A DNA stretch of 64,000 nucleotides, taken from the NCBI RefSeq assembly GCF_021130785.1, contig NC_060209.1, forward strand, positions 22,506,001-22,570,000. The letters are read 5' to 3'. The position numbers and the translations under genes are program-made. A model generated the notes under the pieces. That model saw nothing but the letters and a program-made list of their open reading frames with translations, did no database searches and was not told the DNA's origin. The DNA comes from Homalodisca vitripennis. Taxonomy: Eukaryota; Arthropoda; Insecta; Hemiptera; Cicadellidae. Positions 1-12,139 of the stretch are shown one piece after another (within the stretch, counting starts at the first letter, position 1; each line of letters starts with the position of its first letter).

Positions 1-917
1 AATGTTGTAAGCGTAAAACTGGAAACGGTTTGTTGAAAAGTTCTGAAGTTAAGGTACAATGAGGCAGATATGAAAGGTCTGCAAGTTCTATTCAACGCTC
101 TGTCAGGTGGCACGCATGGTGGTTACAGCTAGAAACTGTCAGCAACTCTCCCACCACTACTTGCTGGATATTTCGCTTATCCGCTTTTGCTAGTTTATAA
201 CGTGTGGCCTTTCAATTGGTGAATCATTCGCGTTTACTCGTTTGATATAGTTACAAAATGCCAAACCCAAGAAGCATCGTCTGTAACTGATTCAATTTAT
301 TTGGTTACTTAAAGTAGTAAAATAATAGATGTAAGTGATTGGAATTGGAACACTTTAACATTATAAAGAACTCAACAGTGTAGCCATTAACTAGTTAAAG
401 TTAATTTTAGAAAGCTCCATTTCATCCGACAGCCAATTTACATTGTATAAGCTCACAAAATCAATAGAAGAACTTCCCCTAAAAATAAATTTATCGTCAG
501 TTTTGGTGGAACTCGAAATGGGAGCTCAAAAGAAAAATTTTAAAAGATACTTTTCAAATATTTTCTTACTGTTATAGACCTAAAACCAACCTTCAGACAC
601 CTAAATAAATATTAAAGTAACGTCAGTTAACCATACTCAGACCGATTATTAGGTTGAAAGTGGCAACTTTCAGTCGCTTCATTTAGTTGTTTGACGTTAA
701 TATTTACATGTGTGATGGTCGGTTTTGTGTGTCAAGTCAAGAAAGATATGGTTTGGGGAAAACCATTATTGTAATACATTTTAACCCTTTTGGTACTAAT
801 AGTTGAGAAAAACGTAACCACAAGCGATTCCTGCATTCTTATGATTACATTGATTATTGTTATAACCCGATACCAAACCCAGGTGTCTGCATACGGAATT
901 ACAAATGTTTTATAACA
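1..917. other. AT-rich stretch, nothing recognised
   Basis: No reading frame, RNA gene or terminal repeat that I can support. Stop codons are frequent in all frames. Confidence 0.5.
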
Positions 918-1515
918 AATAATAATAATAATACATTCTTTATTGCATTTGTTACAATTTTACAATTGTGTTGCAAGCGTCATATTCTTCCTAGCCATTC
1001 ATACACATTGAAGCTCACTCAAACATACATACATCTCTCAACAATCATGCAATCACACTCTCAACACCAGAATATCGGGTAGGGGGGTTACTAATTGTCC
1101 CAGCGGTATTGAAAAAACTCCTCAATCGTGTAAAAGGCACTAGACACCAAAAGATGCTCTAAACGAATCTTGAAAAGATTCAGGTTTTGATTTTTGATGC
1201 ATTCAGGAAGGCAATTGATTACTTTGACACCAACTTCAGATGGCAGCCGTTCAAAGGCTGTACTTCTGTGTTGTTGAATTCTGTAGTTGTCCCTACCTCT
1301 AGTATCATATGAGTGAACATCCCTGCCTTGAGTCAAAGTGCACCTTGACCTGCAGTACAGAGCGACCTCCAAGATATAGAGGGAGGGTAAAGTCAATAAT
1401 CTAAGCTCCCTAAATGCTTCTCTACACGACTCTCTTGTTTTCAATTTGAAGATGGTTCTGACGGCTCTTTTCTGAAGTCTAAATACCCTTTCCAGCTTGT
1501 AAATACAATTCTAAA
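918..1515 (-). mobile_element. 5'-truncated non-LTR retrotransposon 3' end
   Basis: The minus strand encodes 117 residues (1091-1444) that match the C-terminal tail of the reverse transcriptase ORF in the other non-LTR copies here. The shared pattern starts RESCREAFRELRLLTLPSLY, followed by a YDTR-type motif, and matches 23045-23590 and 44300-44663. Downstream on the minus strand lie an AATAAA (939-944) and an (ATT)n tail (919-932), which mark the 3' end. Only the last ~0.6 kb is present, as expected of 5'-truncated target-primed insertions. No catalytic domain remains. It belongs to the CR1/Jockey group by similarity; the exact clade is not determined. Confidence 0.75.
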
Positions 1516-2424
1516 TGATTGAATGAAATGTTTACATTCAAATTTCCTTTCTAAACATCAACACAGTTATGTATATCTGTCGTTTTAAATGGTACATATC
1601 ACATCTGCCTATATAATTTTGACACCATGGTCCCATACTCATGTTACTGCCTTTACTGGGAAAATCATGCTTAGTCTCAAGCGGTTTGCGTCAACCGTAC
1701 TCGCGACACGCGCGAAGGCGCTTAAATAGATTTTACTGTAGCCTACCTTCTGTATATTAGCTTATACAATATATGGTTTGTATCACTATAAAAAGTTTAT
1801 ACAAATATAGGTGTGGAAGGCACTTATAATTTACTATGAAACAATACGCAAATTAATTCACAACGAATTGATATTTAACTACTGAAACATTATGTAGTAT
1901 GATTTTATTATGATAGTGTTTAAGAAACCATTCTTATTGCAATGACATAAACAAGATTCTAGTTTTTGCACGTGCAAATATAGGTACAGATATGATGTAC
2001 ATTTGTACATATCATACAGGTTATCCACCGATTCACTCCGAATTTTGAAACTTCCCTTGCAAGATTTTATTGTTCCGAACAGGATAAAGGCAGGACAGAA
2101 CAGAATATGTTATCTTATCTGAGTCAGCACGGCTTATCTATCTATTATTAGAAGTCCTCAGCCTAAATACGACAATAACAGATGGATGTGGATAGGATAG
2201 GGTTGTAATCAAAGTCAAAAATTATTCATCAGTTTGGTGTTAGTAACGTACCTTTGTGGGCGTGCTTTTATAGGCTTAAGTTTGTGTACAGTGCTCATTG
2301 TAATATGTTTTAAGTTTATTGTGTTTATGACGTCAAGCAAATACAGCCATTGATTGAAAACTCTTTTAAGACCGTTACAAAGGAGCAATGGAAGAATGTG
2401 GAAAAATGGAGTAATTGTATTCAC
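1516..2424. other. Non-coding stretch, nothing recognised
   Basis: AT-rich sequence with short open frames only; no family resemblance seen. Confidence 0.4.
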
Positions 2425-2590
2425 TGATCGTTATCGACGAGATAGCCAACATCCATAAACTCGAAGTTCTAAAATCCCCCCCCCCCATTTTATCACTGGG
2501 AGTTAAATGCCATTGAGTTAGTCTGGAGCCAAGTTAAAATAAATGTTGCCGTAGATACCAAAATCATACTGTATAAGTAACCTATATCTG
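2425..2590 (+). pseudogene. Relic of a Tc1/mariner-superfamily transposase, third catalytic motif
   Basis: Plus-strand translation around 2483-2560 reads PPFYHWELNAIELVWSQVK. This matches the catalytic glutamate region of the intact transposase at 48.5-49.9 kb, which reads PPYHPELNAIELIWADVK. A preceding stretch, VIDEIANIH, may be the second aspartate region brought close by a deletion. A poly-C run (2469-2477) interrupts the segment. No TIRs were found. It is a short, dead fragment, probably of the same DD82E-like family. Confidence 0.55.
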
Positions 2591-3170
2591 GAACTAGATA
2601 CTTGTCTCTAGATAAATTTGTTGTCTAAGCTTAAGGAATAATTTTGGGACGAACAAAAATGTAGTATGGCCGAAATAACGTATTTAATCCAATGTGTTAA
2701 CGTAGCGTGGTCCGTGGAGTCAATGTCTTGAGGACGGTTAGTATCACGATAACTGCCGTTAGAAAAAACATTGCTTATGGCCGCTCCCCACTGTACGGTA
2801 AACGAAAAATCGAGTATCAACAGACTGATAGTATAAAAGCATTTGAAATATACATATTTCCAACACATAACCTAAGTCTCTGGATTAGGCGCAAAAGATT
2901 GTGGACTCTAATCTACATGAACTTTTACCTGGATGATGAAATATACCCTAACATTTTCAGATCAATTATGAACATTGGAAGAAATATTAATAGAACTTGG
3001 AACTTCTAACAAAATATTTGATTCACTTTCACCAATGATTTAGTTGTATACAGGAGTATATAAGAACACATGTTGCTAGCCAAGTATCTCTGTGAAGATA
3101 TCCCTTACACATGTATACATCGGGCAGTATATGTTGGAAAATAATAATAATTCATATGGCATTTAAATTT
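2591..3170. other. Unassigned stretch with a 100-codon open frame
   Basis: A plus-strand frame runs from 2707 to 3009. Its translation has no motif, signal peptide or membrane segment I recognise, and there is no supporting context, so I do not call it a gene. Confidence 0.3.
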
Positions 3171-3172
3171 GT

Positions 3173-3178
3173 TTTATT
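3173..3178 (-). promoter_or_regulatory. Candidate polyadenylation signal of zinc-finger gene 1
   Basis: AATAAA on the minus strand about 220 bases beyond the stop codon at 3399. A second AATAAA lies at 3354-3359, only about 40 bases past the stop; either could serve. Confidence 0.35.
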
Positions 3179-3398
3179 AAAGACATAGCTTTACTTAATA
3201 GTTTGAATAAACAAATTGAAATGAAAATTAAACATTATGAAAATAACTTAATTTATACCTTTGTTGCAATACAAGTTTCATTACATAATAATATGTCTAG
3301 AGAAAGACAGAAATATGTAGAGGTAGACAAAAACATCTTTTATAAAACTTGTATTTATTTTGTTTCAGCAAGGAAAGCTTAACCAAAAGTGTTGTTTT

Positions 3399-4706
3399 TT
3401 ACAAATGCTTATTCCTTTCCTTCATGATATGAACATACAAGTCATGCGAGGTGGCTGGTAAGGATTCATTACAGCGACGACATGTTATACAATCAGAGTT
3501 CTCCTCAAATATCTTGTAATCCTTCAAGTCGTTTGGTAAAGAGCTCATGAGATTCTCTAGGTTAACTTTAACTTCATACTTTACTTCAACATCTTCGTTT
3601 CTGTTTGTGACATGAGAAGGTTTCTTGAAATGTTCCTGAACATAGAACTGAGTTGGTAGAACTACAGTTGAACAGACTCTGCATATAACATATCCAGGTA
3701 TTTTACCAATTTTAATATATTTTATGTCTTTTTGATATTTATCTTCTATTTTGGCAATTAGTTTGCGAAAAGCCTCACGATTTCGTTTTGATAAGGGTTC
3801 ATGCTCAGAGGAATTAGATGCATTAGAAATGGCCTTTCTTTTCTCAATATGTTCTTCTCCTCGGATATGATTCTCGAAACGATGAGCATTAACGGAAACA
3901 GCAGTTTGGCAGAGTGTACACTTCACAAAACGGAAGACTGGTCCCATTTCAAAGACTGGTCCCATTTCGAAATATTTTAAGTCGTCTTCCAAACTACTTG
4001 GTAGATTTTTGAAAAGAGTTCTCATCTTCAGATTGAAAATTTCTTGGATTTCATGAAAATTTGGCAGATTTTTAACGTGGTTTTCAGAGTTAATATGCAC
4101 CCATAAGTTATACTTGAGTTTTTTTACATTTAATGAGTTTAAAATGCTTTCTTCACACAATTTACAGAAATAATGTACATCCTCTCCTTTTTTTATGAAC
4201 TTTTTACTAGCTATTGTCACTGGATCCCTTTCGTCTAACTCTTTATAAACGGTTTTAAGATGTTTAACAATATTAATACTTTCAAACGTTTTCTTAAACA
4301 TTTCAACTTTTTCCTCCTTATCTACGCATTTATTTCTCTTTTTGTCATTTATTGTCTCTTTTTTGTCCAAATCTAAAACATCACTCACAACATTGTCCTC
4401 ACCGTTCTTGTTATTACAGGTATTTTCTTTAACTTGAGGTTCAGTTATTTGTTCCTGGAATTGATCTTCATCTTTGCTTTTTCTACTTGACATGTAATTA
4501 TCATATCTTTTTCTGTGGTATTTATCGTCAATATGATTTAAGAGAGTTGCTTTCACTGATTTGATATTTGAGGAGATTTGTACACTTATGTTACAAAGAA
4601 TGCAAGTATATTTTTGGCTGTTACCTTTTCGTATCCAAAACTCCTTATTATCTAAAAAGACTTTGTTTTCCTCCTGTAGCTGTTCGTACATTGAATCAAA
4701 ATCCAT
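3399..4706 (-). CDS. Multi-zinc-finger protein 1, hypothetical
   Basis: Uninterrupted 435-codon frame with five degenerate C2H2-type fingers of the form C-x2-C ... H-x5/6-H, near residues 35-65, 175-210, 262-290, 338-370 and 405-434. The long interval between the cysteine and histidine pairs resembles U1/matrin-like (zf-met, jaz) fingers, which often bind RNA or dsRNA; that functional link is inference. A lysine/glutamate-rich linker covers residues 70-160. It is a paralog of the gene at 19445-20918, with finger order and linker phrases such as MGPxFRF and the PTQ motif conserved. An 18-bp tandem duplication repeats FEMGPV. The frame stays open upstream of the ATG to a good 3' splice site (AG at 4760-4761, exon from 4759), so a 5' exon, possibly coding, probably exists; I could not locate it. 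Confidence 0.75.
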   Translation of the reverse strand: MDFDSMYEQLQEENKVFLDNKEFWIRKGNSQKYTCILCNISVQISSNIKSVKATLLNHIDDKYHRKRYDNYMSSRKSKDEDQFQEQITEPQVKENTCNNKNGEDNVVSDVLDLDKKETINDKKRNKCVDKEEKVEMFKKTFESINIVKHLKTVYKELDERDPVTIASKKFIKKGEDVHYFCKLCEESILNSLNVKKLKYNLWVHINSENHVKNLPNFHEIQEIFNLKMRTLFKNLPSSLEDDLKYFEMGPVFEMGPVFRFVKCTLCQTAVSVNAHRFENHIRGEEHIEKRKAISNASNSSEHEPLSKRNREAFRKLIAKIEDKYQKDIKYIKIGKIPGYVICRVCSTVVLPTQFYVQEHFKKPSHVTNRNEDVEVKYEVKVNLENLMSSLPNDLKDYKIFEENSDCITCRRCNESLPATSHDLYVHIMKERNKHL

Positions 4707-4761
4707 TTTACTTTTTTGTTTTTTCTTTATTTTTGCACTATTGTTTACTTGCCCACTTCCT

Positions 4762-6830
4762 AAAAAATAAAAACATTTGTGAGCTTGATTATTATGGAAA
4801 GAATGTTGTTTATTTAATTAGTACAACCATGATAACACATAATTATGTAAAGGAAACATAAAATTATTATTAAGTCACTCAATTGGTACTAAGGAGTCTC
4901 TTGTGTCAGCATTTTTTGGCAAGAACATGGCATTCTAGGAAATATGGGTTTTTATTTCCAATAGTACTCTGTACATTGCTCTAAACTACTGTAACTTAAC
5001 TCTTAACCTGAACTCACATAGATAAAGACACATACATAGATGAGACTGTTAAGCTAAATAAAGGACTACAAAAAACAAAGCAAACAACTTCTTATAGACT
5101 CCTATGATAAATATATTTTTAATTCTATTCAATTTACTAATTTGAGAAAAACACACTATTTAAATAGACATTCTTTCTTTATAATATAGTTTTTGATTTA
5201 CATGTAGGGTCCAATTTGTGTGAAAGATATAAAAGTTATTATTTAATCAATATACAATCAATTAACCAAGTTTACAACAGAATATTCTAGTCTTATTTGA
5301 GAAGATAAAAATGCAAATAACTTAATTGTTAACCGTACATAAATAACCGTAAAAGATGACAATATCAAAGAGATATTACTTATGCTATCAATTGGATCAT
5401 TTATTTTGCAGGATTTTCTCAAACAATACTAAGAGAGTAATGATTTTTTAAACCTAGATCTGGCAGCTGAAAAATCTGTAATGGCAGGTAGTACTTTTTA
5501 CTACTGCATAAAACAATATTTTTAATAAACATTTAACATAAACATATTTCATCAAAATTAAATTTGGTAAGGTAAGTACAATATACTTCTCACATCTAAG
5601 TGCAATAATGTCAGTAATAATACAATAATTAGTTTGGAAAAAAACAAGTGCAATGTAAGAGCATGTTTGAGGATTTAAATAATGCCTCTAATTCAATGCC
5701 TATATGAGATTCCATCATTGAAAAATGTTATAATTTTCAGCCAGGGATGTATTTAGGAGTCGGCGAAAGAGGTGCCCGCCAAGGGAGCAAGAGTGAGGGG
5801 GTGCAAAATTAACAAAAGAAAACCTATTAGAAAATCCAAGATTTTAATTTTATAGACCAAGCGTTTTTCAAACTTTTGATGACTGGGTGGTTTGCAGAGT
5901 TGCAAGCTAATACTAATATGGCAGCGTAATACAGGTACACAAGCGTCGAGTGGCAGAAAATGCTCTCAGTGCGCATTCGCGAGCAATGAAGCCAAAGCGG
6001 AGCTGCACACAAAGTCAAGTTCACACTCGTTATTCGATTGTTATTATCGAACAATTCGATATATTATCCCACTTTGATCTATGTAAAAATCGTAGACAAT
6101 AAGAGTTGTAATAAACTATCGTAACAAAAAGAATCTTGGTAATCATGTGGACAGTTCGTTTGCCCTATCTATATCACTAATTTGTATTAATTTGCTTTAT
6201 TATAAACTAAACTAAAATACATTTTCATTCCTGCTGTATAATTCCGTTTGAGCGATGTCACAATAAAGTATTATAAATTTAGTTTGTCAGTCAGGAATAT
6301 TAGTTTTAAAATTGTCCTTCCATACTTAGTTCCTTTTCTATTTCATCTTCATCAGGTCCAATATTTAAATCGACGACCATTCATTAATACACTTCAACCA
6401 TTTGGAATGCTCCCACTCGAACTTGACAAAAGTCTTAAGGGGACATCCTATTTTTTTTGGTTACTTTTCCTTTTCTTTCATTTTTAATGCCGACAACATT
6501 TTAAATTGAAACACAAAAATAGATAAAACGGCAGATAAATATTCCTAGTAATATACTGAAATAGAAAAATACTAATGATATATACTTCCCTTCAATATTA
6601 AACATTTTATGTGGGTTTGAATGATGATATGCACAACTAGTAAAATTGTGCCAGATATTACAGGATCCATGAACAGGCAGATAAAGGGTACAAAATGTAA
6701 TCTGGATTCCTATTATTCTTTCTTTCAAACCACCCAGGGATTTTTAGAGTGGCAAACCAAGTGTGGCACTCCTGTCAGCCAAGGTCAGTAAACCTTAGTA
6801 GTGTCGGCAGTATACCACTGCAGTGTGTCA
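4762..6830. other. Intergenic/upstream sequence of zinc-finger gene 1
   Basis: AT-rich, no credible coding region. At 5741-6080 GC rises and there is a CAGGGATG-type sequence reminiscent of a hAT terminus, but I found no matching second end. Any 5' exon of zinc-finger gene 1 should lie here. Confidence 0.35.
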
Positions 6831-6838
6831 GTCAGTAT

Positions 6839-9417
6839 TAGTGATGGGAGAATCGAATACTTAAAAGAATCGAATACTTAAAAGAATCGAATACTTAAAA
6901 GAATCGAATATAGTGTATTCGAATTCACCCCTGTATTCTAATATGTCCGAATACTTCTGCTCAGCTGAGCGTTTCTAACAGGCAGGTCTAGACCTGTCTT
7001 ACTTCTTTTCCGCAATCTATTGTTCCTTGGTTATTTCACTTGTTTCTCAGTCTCAGAGTCTCGTAGTTGTGGAAATTTATGTTACACAGTACCGTATTGT
7101 AATTTAGTTATTTTAGATTATTTTTTAGTGTGTTTGTTTGTGTAAGTGCTTTTTAATATGCCTCCCAAAAGTTCAACTGTTTGGGAACATTTTGAGAAAC
7201 TGGATAAAGATTTTATAGTTTGTAGAGTATGCAAAAAAATTTTAATACCAAAATAACACTAGTAACATGAAAATACACTTGAAACGAAACCATACACTCC
7301 TTGTTGGAAGCAAACATTAACGTAAGTAATGTTACATATGTTGATTCTGTAGCTATACCCGTACAAAGTACTCACAGCGAGTGTGAAACTAACCATAATG
7401 CTTCAACAAGTTTTGCTTCTGCATTGACTAAAGAAATGGTTTCAAATGACAACTATAAGAATCAAAAACATTCTTGACAATTAAAATTGTTTGCTAAACC
7501 AGGGTCTCTTACTGGAGCTGAACGTAAGTCAATTGACAGAAGTTAATGAAAATGATTGGAGAAGATCTTCAACCATTGTCGGTAGTAGAAAATAAGGGTT
7601 TCATACAGTATTCTCGTAAACTACAGCCTCTGTACAGTCTACCATCCAGAAAGATTTTAACCGACAGTTTAATTCCAATGTACGCCTGTGAAATTACTAT
7701 TCAAATTAAGTAATTGCTCAATAAAAGCAATAGTGTGGGTATAAAAACTGACAGATGGTCTTCAGACACAAGGAGGTCATATATTACAGTGACCTGTCAT
7801 TTTATCCATAGTGATGTTCAACACAATTATGTATTAAAGACAAGTGAGCTACCCGGAAGCCACACAGCTAGTTCATTGACTGATGTGTTTGATGAATGGC
7901 AGATAAATGGAAAGGCTGCAGCTGCCATTACTGACAATGGCTTGAACGTCAAAGGAGCCATCATTGATCAGCTCAAAATAACTCATGTCCCCTGTGTCGC
8001 ACATACTCTGAACCTTGGTGTAACAGGCGCAATTGATGCCAATATCCGTTTTACAAATGCTTTAAAAAAAAATCTAAATATATAGTTACATATTTTAAAA
8101 TGAGTAACTTGGCAATGATAAATTAAGGGAAATTCAACAACAAATGCAATTACCACAATTAAAAGTCATACAAGATGTGTCTATGCAATGGAACTCTTCA
8201 TTGCATATGGTCCAGAGACTTTTACAGATAAGTGCACCTCTATGTGCGGCATTATCTCACTTACCGAAATCACCAGAAATTCTAGACCAGCAAGTTTTAA
8301 ATGATTGCTCAAAAGTGCTAGAGCCATTTGAGACAATGACTAAAGAGTTATCTGGTGAGAAGTACCCGACAATTTCCATGGTCATACCCTTGTTAAGAAG
8401 TATTCAGTATGCAATACAAAATATCTCCACAGAAACAGAGGCTGTAAATTCTTTAAAATACAAGCTGCTGGAGGCCATATCCAAACATTTTGGTGGATAG
8501 GAAAAAACGTAAGACTGCAGCCAAAGCAACGATTCTCGACCCAAGGTTCATGAAAACTTTTTTCGGCTTGATAGATAATGCTAACTATGCAGAAAAACTT
8601 GTATTAGAGGAACTAGAATACAATATTAAAATTAAAACAGTGCATACAACAAGTAAAAATGCACAGAGTATTGAAAATAATCACGATGTTTTAACATTAA
8701 AAATATCAGTGAAGCAAAAACATTTCTTCTAAACAACAACTATGGGAGTAGGTCGACAGTCGAGTAATGCAAAGAAACAAAAATATTTTTTCATCTGCAG
8801 TTGTTAGCTCTACTTTGGCTGTAAGAAATTATTTGAAACTGCCTATGCCAAAAAGGTGGGAAGACCCTTTGGCTTTTTGTGCCTCGTATAAACAAGTCAT
8901 ACCCATGATATACAAAATTCAGAAGAAATATCTTTGTTTACCTGTTACTTCAGTTCCGTCTGAAAGACTATTTTCCACAGCAGGTCTTATCACTAATGAC
9001 TGTAAAAATAGACTGAAGCCAGAAAACCTCAACAATATTTTGTTTTTACACAACAATATGAAATAAACATTCATATTTGACTCTGTTGCTTACAACTGTA
9101 ACTCTTAATTAATATGTATTCTTTAATTTAATAATTATACATTTTTTCAAGTATTAAAATTTGAATTTATTTTTTCAAACTATGAATTTCCCCTAAATTA
9201 TTCTTTTCAAAGTCTCCATATACGTATTCATTTTAAACCTCATATGAATACGAATACAGCTCTTGAATATTTTATTTGAATTCTATTTGTCAGAATAAAC
9301 GAATACTCCAGGTTTGAATTTAATTCTTCCAGAGAAATTGTATTCATTTCAAAGGTATTCGTATTCGAATATGTGATTCTGACTGTATTAGAATACTATT
9401 CGATTCTCCCATCATTA
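6839..9417 (+). mobile_element. hAT DNA transposon with TIRs and TSD
   Basis: The left end TAGTGATGGGAGAATCGAAT (6839-6858) is matched in inverted form by the right end at 9398-9417, with one mismatch in the first bases. The flanking 8-mers are gtcagtat (6831-6838) and atcagtat (9418-9425), matching at 7 of 8 positions, the target-site length expected for hAT. Inside the left end a 17-bp unit (AATCGAATACTTAAAAG) is repeated about three times (6851-6907), probably subterminal transposase sites. The interior holds a decayed BED-hAT transposase. Confidence 0.88.
7158..9066 (+). pseudogene. hAT transposase, BED finger plus RNase H-like and hATC domains
   Basis: The frame opens MPPKSSTVWEHFEKL at 7158 and shows a BED finger: WEHF, then C-x2-C, then H-x4-H after a stop near 7256. 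A central block (7714-8085) has TDRWSS, AITDNG and CVAHTLNL, typical of the hAT RNase H-like core. The next block (8144-8500) has QWNSSLHMVQRLL. The C-terminal hATC dimerisation region (8767-9066) has PVTSVPSERLFSTAG. Several stops and frameshifts (about 7256, 8085-8144, 8500, 8730) split it, so no active enzyme is made. It would have catalysed cut-and-paste transposition of its own element. The closest look-alikes are ZBED1-type insect hAT transposases. Confidence 0.88.
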
Positions 9418-10290
9418 ATCAGTATCATCTGAACTTTCCTACAAGTAGTAACAGAAAATTACCTATCAGTGCCAAGTGTTTCAAGAAAAGTGGACTGATT
9501 AGAGATCTTTCGTAAATATAAAAAATAAATCAGTTTGCTTAGTTTGTATGAGTCCGTTTCCTTTATAAAAAAGTACCACTTAATGCGTCATTACGACACA
9601 ACACACGCCTCCAAGGTTGGCACGATACAAGGTCAGTTTCGATTGGATAAGCTACGAGATTTAAAGAAAAAACTAGAGAATCAAGAATCCTCATTCACTT
9701 CGTAGTGATATTTACAAGGCTTTTTCTTTAACTTTGAATCGATTTGGCCTAAAGCTGAACAACCTGTCAGTGTTGTTACTGATTATGCTCCAGGAATTAC
9801 AGGAAAACATGAAGGTGCTGTGCCTCTGATTCGAAACGATGCATGTGAAAATAAACAACCCATGCAGTATCATTGCATTATTCATCAAAAACATTTGTGT
9901 ACAAAAAGCATTAGTTTCAAGGATGTTAGGAAAGATATGACTAAAATAGTGAATTTCATCAGGCCAGAAGGATTAAACCATAGGGAATTCCAGACATTCC
10001 TTAAGCAGATGGATACACACTATGGTGAAGTAGTATATTACACAGAGGTTCGTTGGCTCAGTCAGGGAAAGGTTTTAAAAAGTGTTTTTGATCTGAAAGA
10101 AGAAATCTATGTGTTAATGGAAAGTAAGGGAGAGGCAGTACACCAGTTCAGAGATCCCAGTTGGATGGCTGATATCAGTATCTCACTGATATTTCAATGC
10201 ATCTCAACAAGCTGAATATTCGGCTGCAAGGAAAGAATGCTATGATACATAACCTTTTTTATCAAGTTGAGACATTTGAGAAAAACATTG

Positions 10291-10914
10291 TACATAATTT
10301 GAAATTAATTAAAATTTGTTATTGTAAATGGTAAAGTTGAATAAAACATTTACTAAAATTGGAATTTGAAATTCTTGCTAAACACAGTTAAATTCTAACT
10401 CCGCACGTGGTGATTGGTCGGTTTAGTTCGTTTGTTTGGTCGCACTGTTATGACAGGTTAGAGGTTATAATTTGTTATTTTAAATGTTTGACTAGCAATA
10501 CGCGCTGTTTCTTCTCAATCGACTGAATTACGATTGATTGCAGAGTGATTTAAACTAATAATTTACTTAACACTATCAACATTTGTCAATAGTATGACAT
10601 AACCTATAAACTCAGTTTCTCAACTTTTGTGTCAATCTAACAATTAATCAATCAATCATAGTTTACGATAATGAAATATCAGTGTACAATTATTTACCTT
10701 TATTGTTGTAGTTGTTGTAAATGACGAATCTAAGCACTCCACATTTTCACGAATAAAACATAGTTATCTGCTTTATCCCGTGCGGCGGACCCACAGTTAT
10801 CTGCTTTATCCCGTGCGGCGGACCCACTGGACGGGCATCGTAACGTTACCGGGCGTTACACTTTTTCATGAGTGACTCCGAGCCGCAACCTAATTTAAGA
10901 CGTTGTCACGTCAA
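10291..10914. mobile_element. Unclassified insertion inside the hAT relic
   Basis: The hAT reading is interrupted between the FEKNI and LWESQLL segments by about 620 unrelated bases. The insert has a GC-rich right half (10755-10910), including a 33-bp tandem duplication. It encodes nothing recognisable, and I could not define TIRs or a target duplication. Confidence 0.45.
10762..10827. repeat. 33-bp tandem duplication
   Basis: Two identical 33-base units at 10762-10794 and 10795-10827, containing TTTATCCCGTGCGGCGG. Markedly GC-rich against its surroundings. Confidence 0.9.
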
Positions 10915-11400
10915 AAACTTTGTGGGAAAGTCAACTACTAAAGGGTGACTTCACACATTTTCCCACACTCTCACAATGCGAAGTTCAAAACCAAGAAAAG
11001 TACAGTGAAGCACAATCTGTTCTGAGCTCTGATTTTAGCAACAGATTTGAAGATTTCAAGAAAAGTAAGAAAAATTAGTGCTCCATTTAGAGTGGATGCG
11101 GAAGACTATCCCTGAAACATGGAACTTATCGAGTTTCAGTGCAACAGCGATTCACAGGAGAAATTTTAAAGTGTTTGACTTTTGGAGTTTTATTCATTGT
11201 ATGTGGAAGGAGATAAATTTCGAGCAATTAAATCTCACGCTCTGTCCACAGCATCTCTTTTTGGTAGCGTAATGAAGAACTCAGTCAAAATTGAGGAACC
11301 GCATTTCTAACACTCATGTAGAGAACTCTCTTCGAATTGCTTCATCCAACATAAAAACCAATATTGACAAACTAGTGAAAGGGAAAGAATGTTTTTAGTT

Positions 11401-12100
11401 TGGCTTTGGGTTTTATAACATGTGTAAGTATAAGTTTACGCTTCAATATTGATAATATATATCGATCAATATATATCGTTAACTGCTGTTAATGATACAG
11501 AGTAATCAGACTTTTTTAGCATTAACAGTAGTTTTAACATGAACCTGTACCATTTTAGGAGTACTCTGTTATGTATGATTCTAAATCAGTACGAGTACAT
11601 TTTGTGCTCCGTGCTCGGTTACTGAAAGTACCAGATACAGGTATAAACCACAAGAAATAGTAAGAAATAACCTCACTTTCGTAGTAGCTGTGTCACTGCA
11701 AAGTTAAAATATTTAGTGTTTTGAAAAAAATGTAATTATTAATTTGTAGTGTCATATATTTCACAAATTGAAACATATATTGAGTTTGAATTTATAATTA
11801 TGATTAATTTCAAATTTCCAGCATTTTAGCTGAAAAAGTACTACTAGGAAATTGTTTTTTTTTTATCAAATGTTCTTGGGGTGGGGGGACCGGTCTCATT
11901 CATCACAGAGTTCCAGTACATGTTTAATCTTGAGTTTGTTTCTTTCAAACCCTAAAAACTATAGATGCTGTTTTCCGAAAGTCACATTTTGCGGTGTTTT
12001 GCAAAGAATCAATTTGAATAACTCTGGTTAACAGTCTAATAAGTTGAAATTTTTACCACATGCTCTTAATGGCAGAAAGAAAGAAACTTTTGGGGTAGCA
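11401..12100. other. Non-coding AT-rich stretch
   Basis: No coding similarity. Contains a short palindrome-like ATATATCGAT region near 11455-11480. Confidence 0.4.
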
Positions 12101-12139
12101 ATGATAGATTTTAAAATAATAATTTATTTATAATATATA

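Larger units (their letters stand above)
9440..11400 (+). mobile_element. GTF2IRD2/ZBED-like hAT relic, split by an insertion
   Basis: A second hAT family unlike the one upstream. Pieces in order: a BED-like finger with HYDTTHAS and FRLDKLRDLKKKLENQ (about 9530-9690); after an internal deletion, a core with VVTDYAPGITGKHEGAVPL, YHCIIHQ and EVRWLSQGKVL (9760-10215); DISMHLNKLNIRLQGKN (10190-10290); then, after about 620 bases of foreign sequence, LWESQLLKGDFTHFPTLSQ (10915-10975) and a C-terminal piece with MELIEFQCNS and TASLFGS (11100-11270). These phrases are typical of GTF2IRD2-like and FAM200-like hAT proteins. Frames are repeatedly shifted. I found no TIR or TSD. It is a dead copy. Confidence 0.75.

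Noticed and set aside
5741..6080. hAT terminus (CAGGGATG...)
   Set aside because: No matching opposite end or target duplication found.
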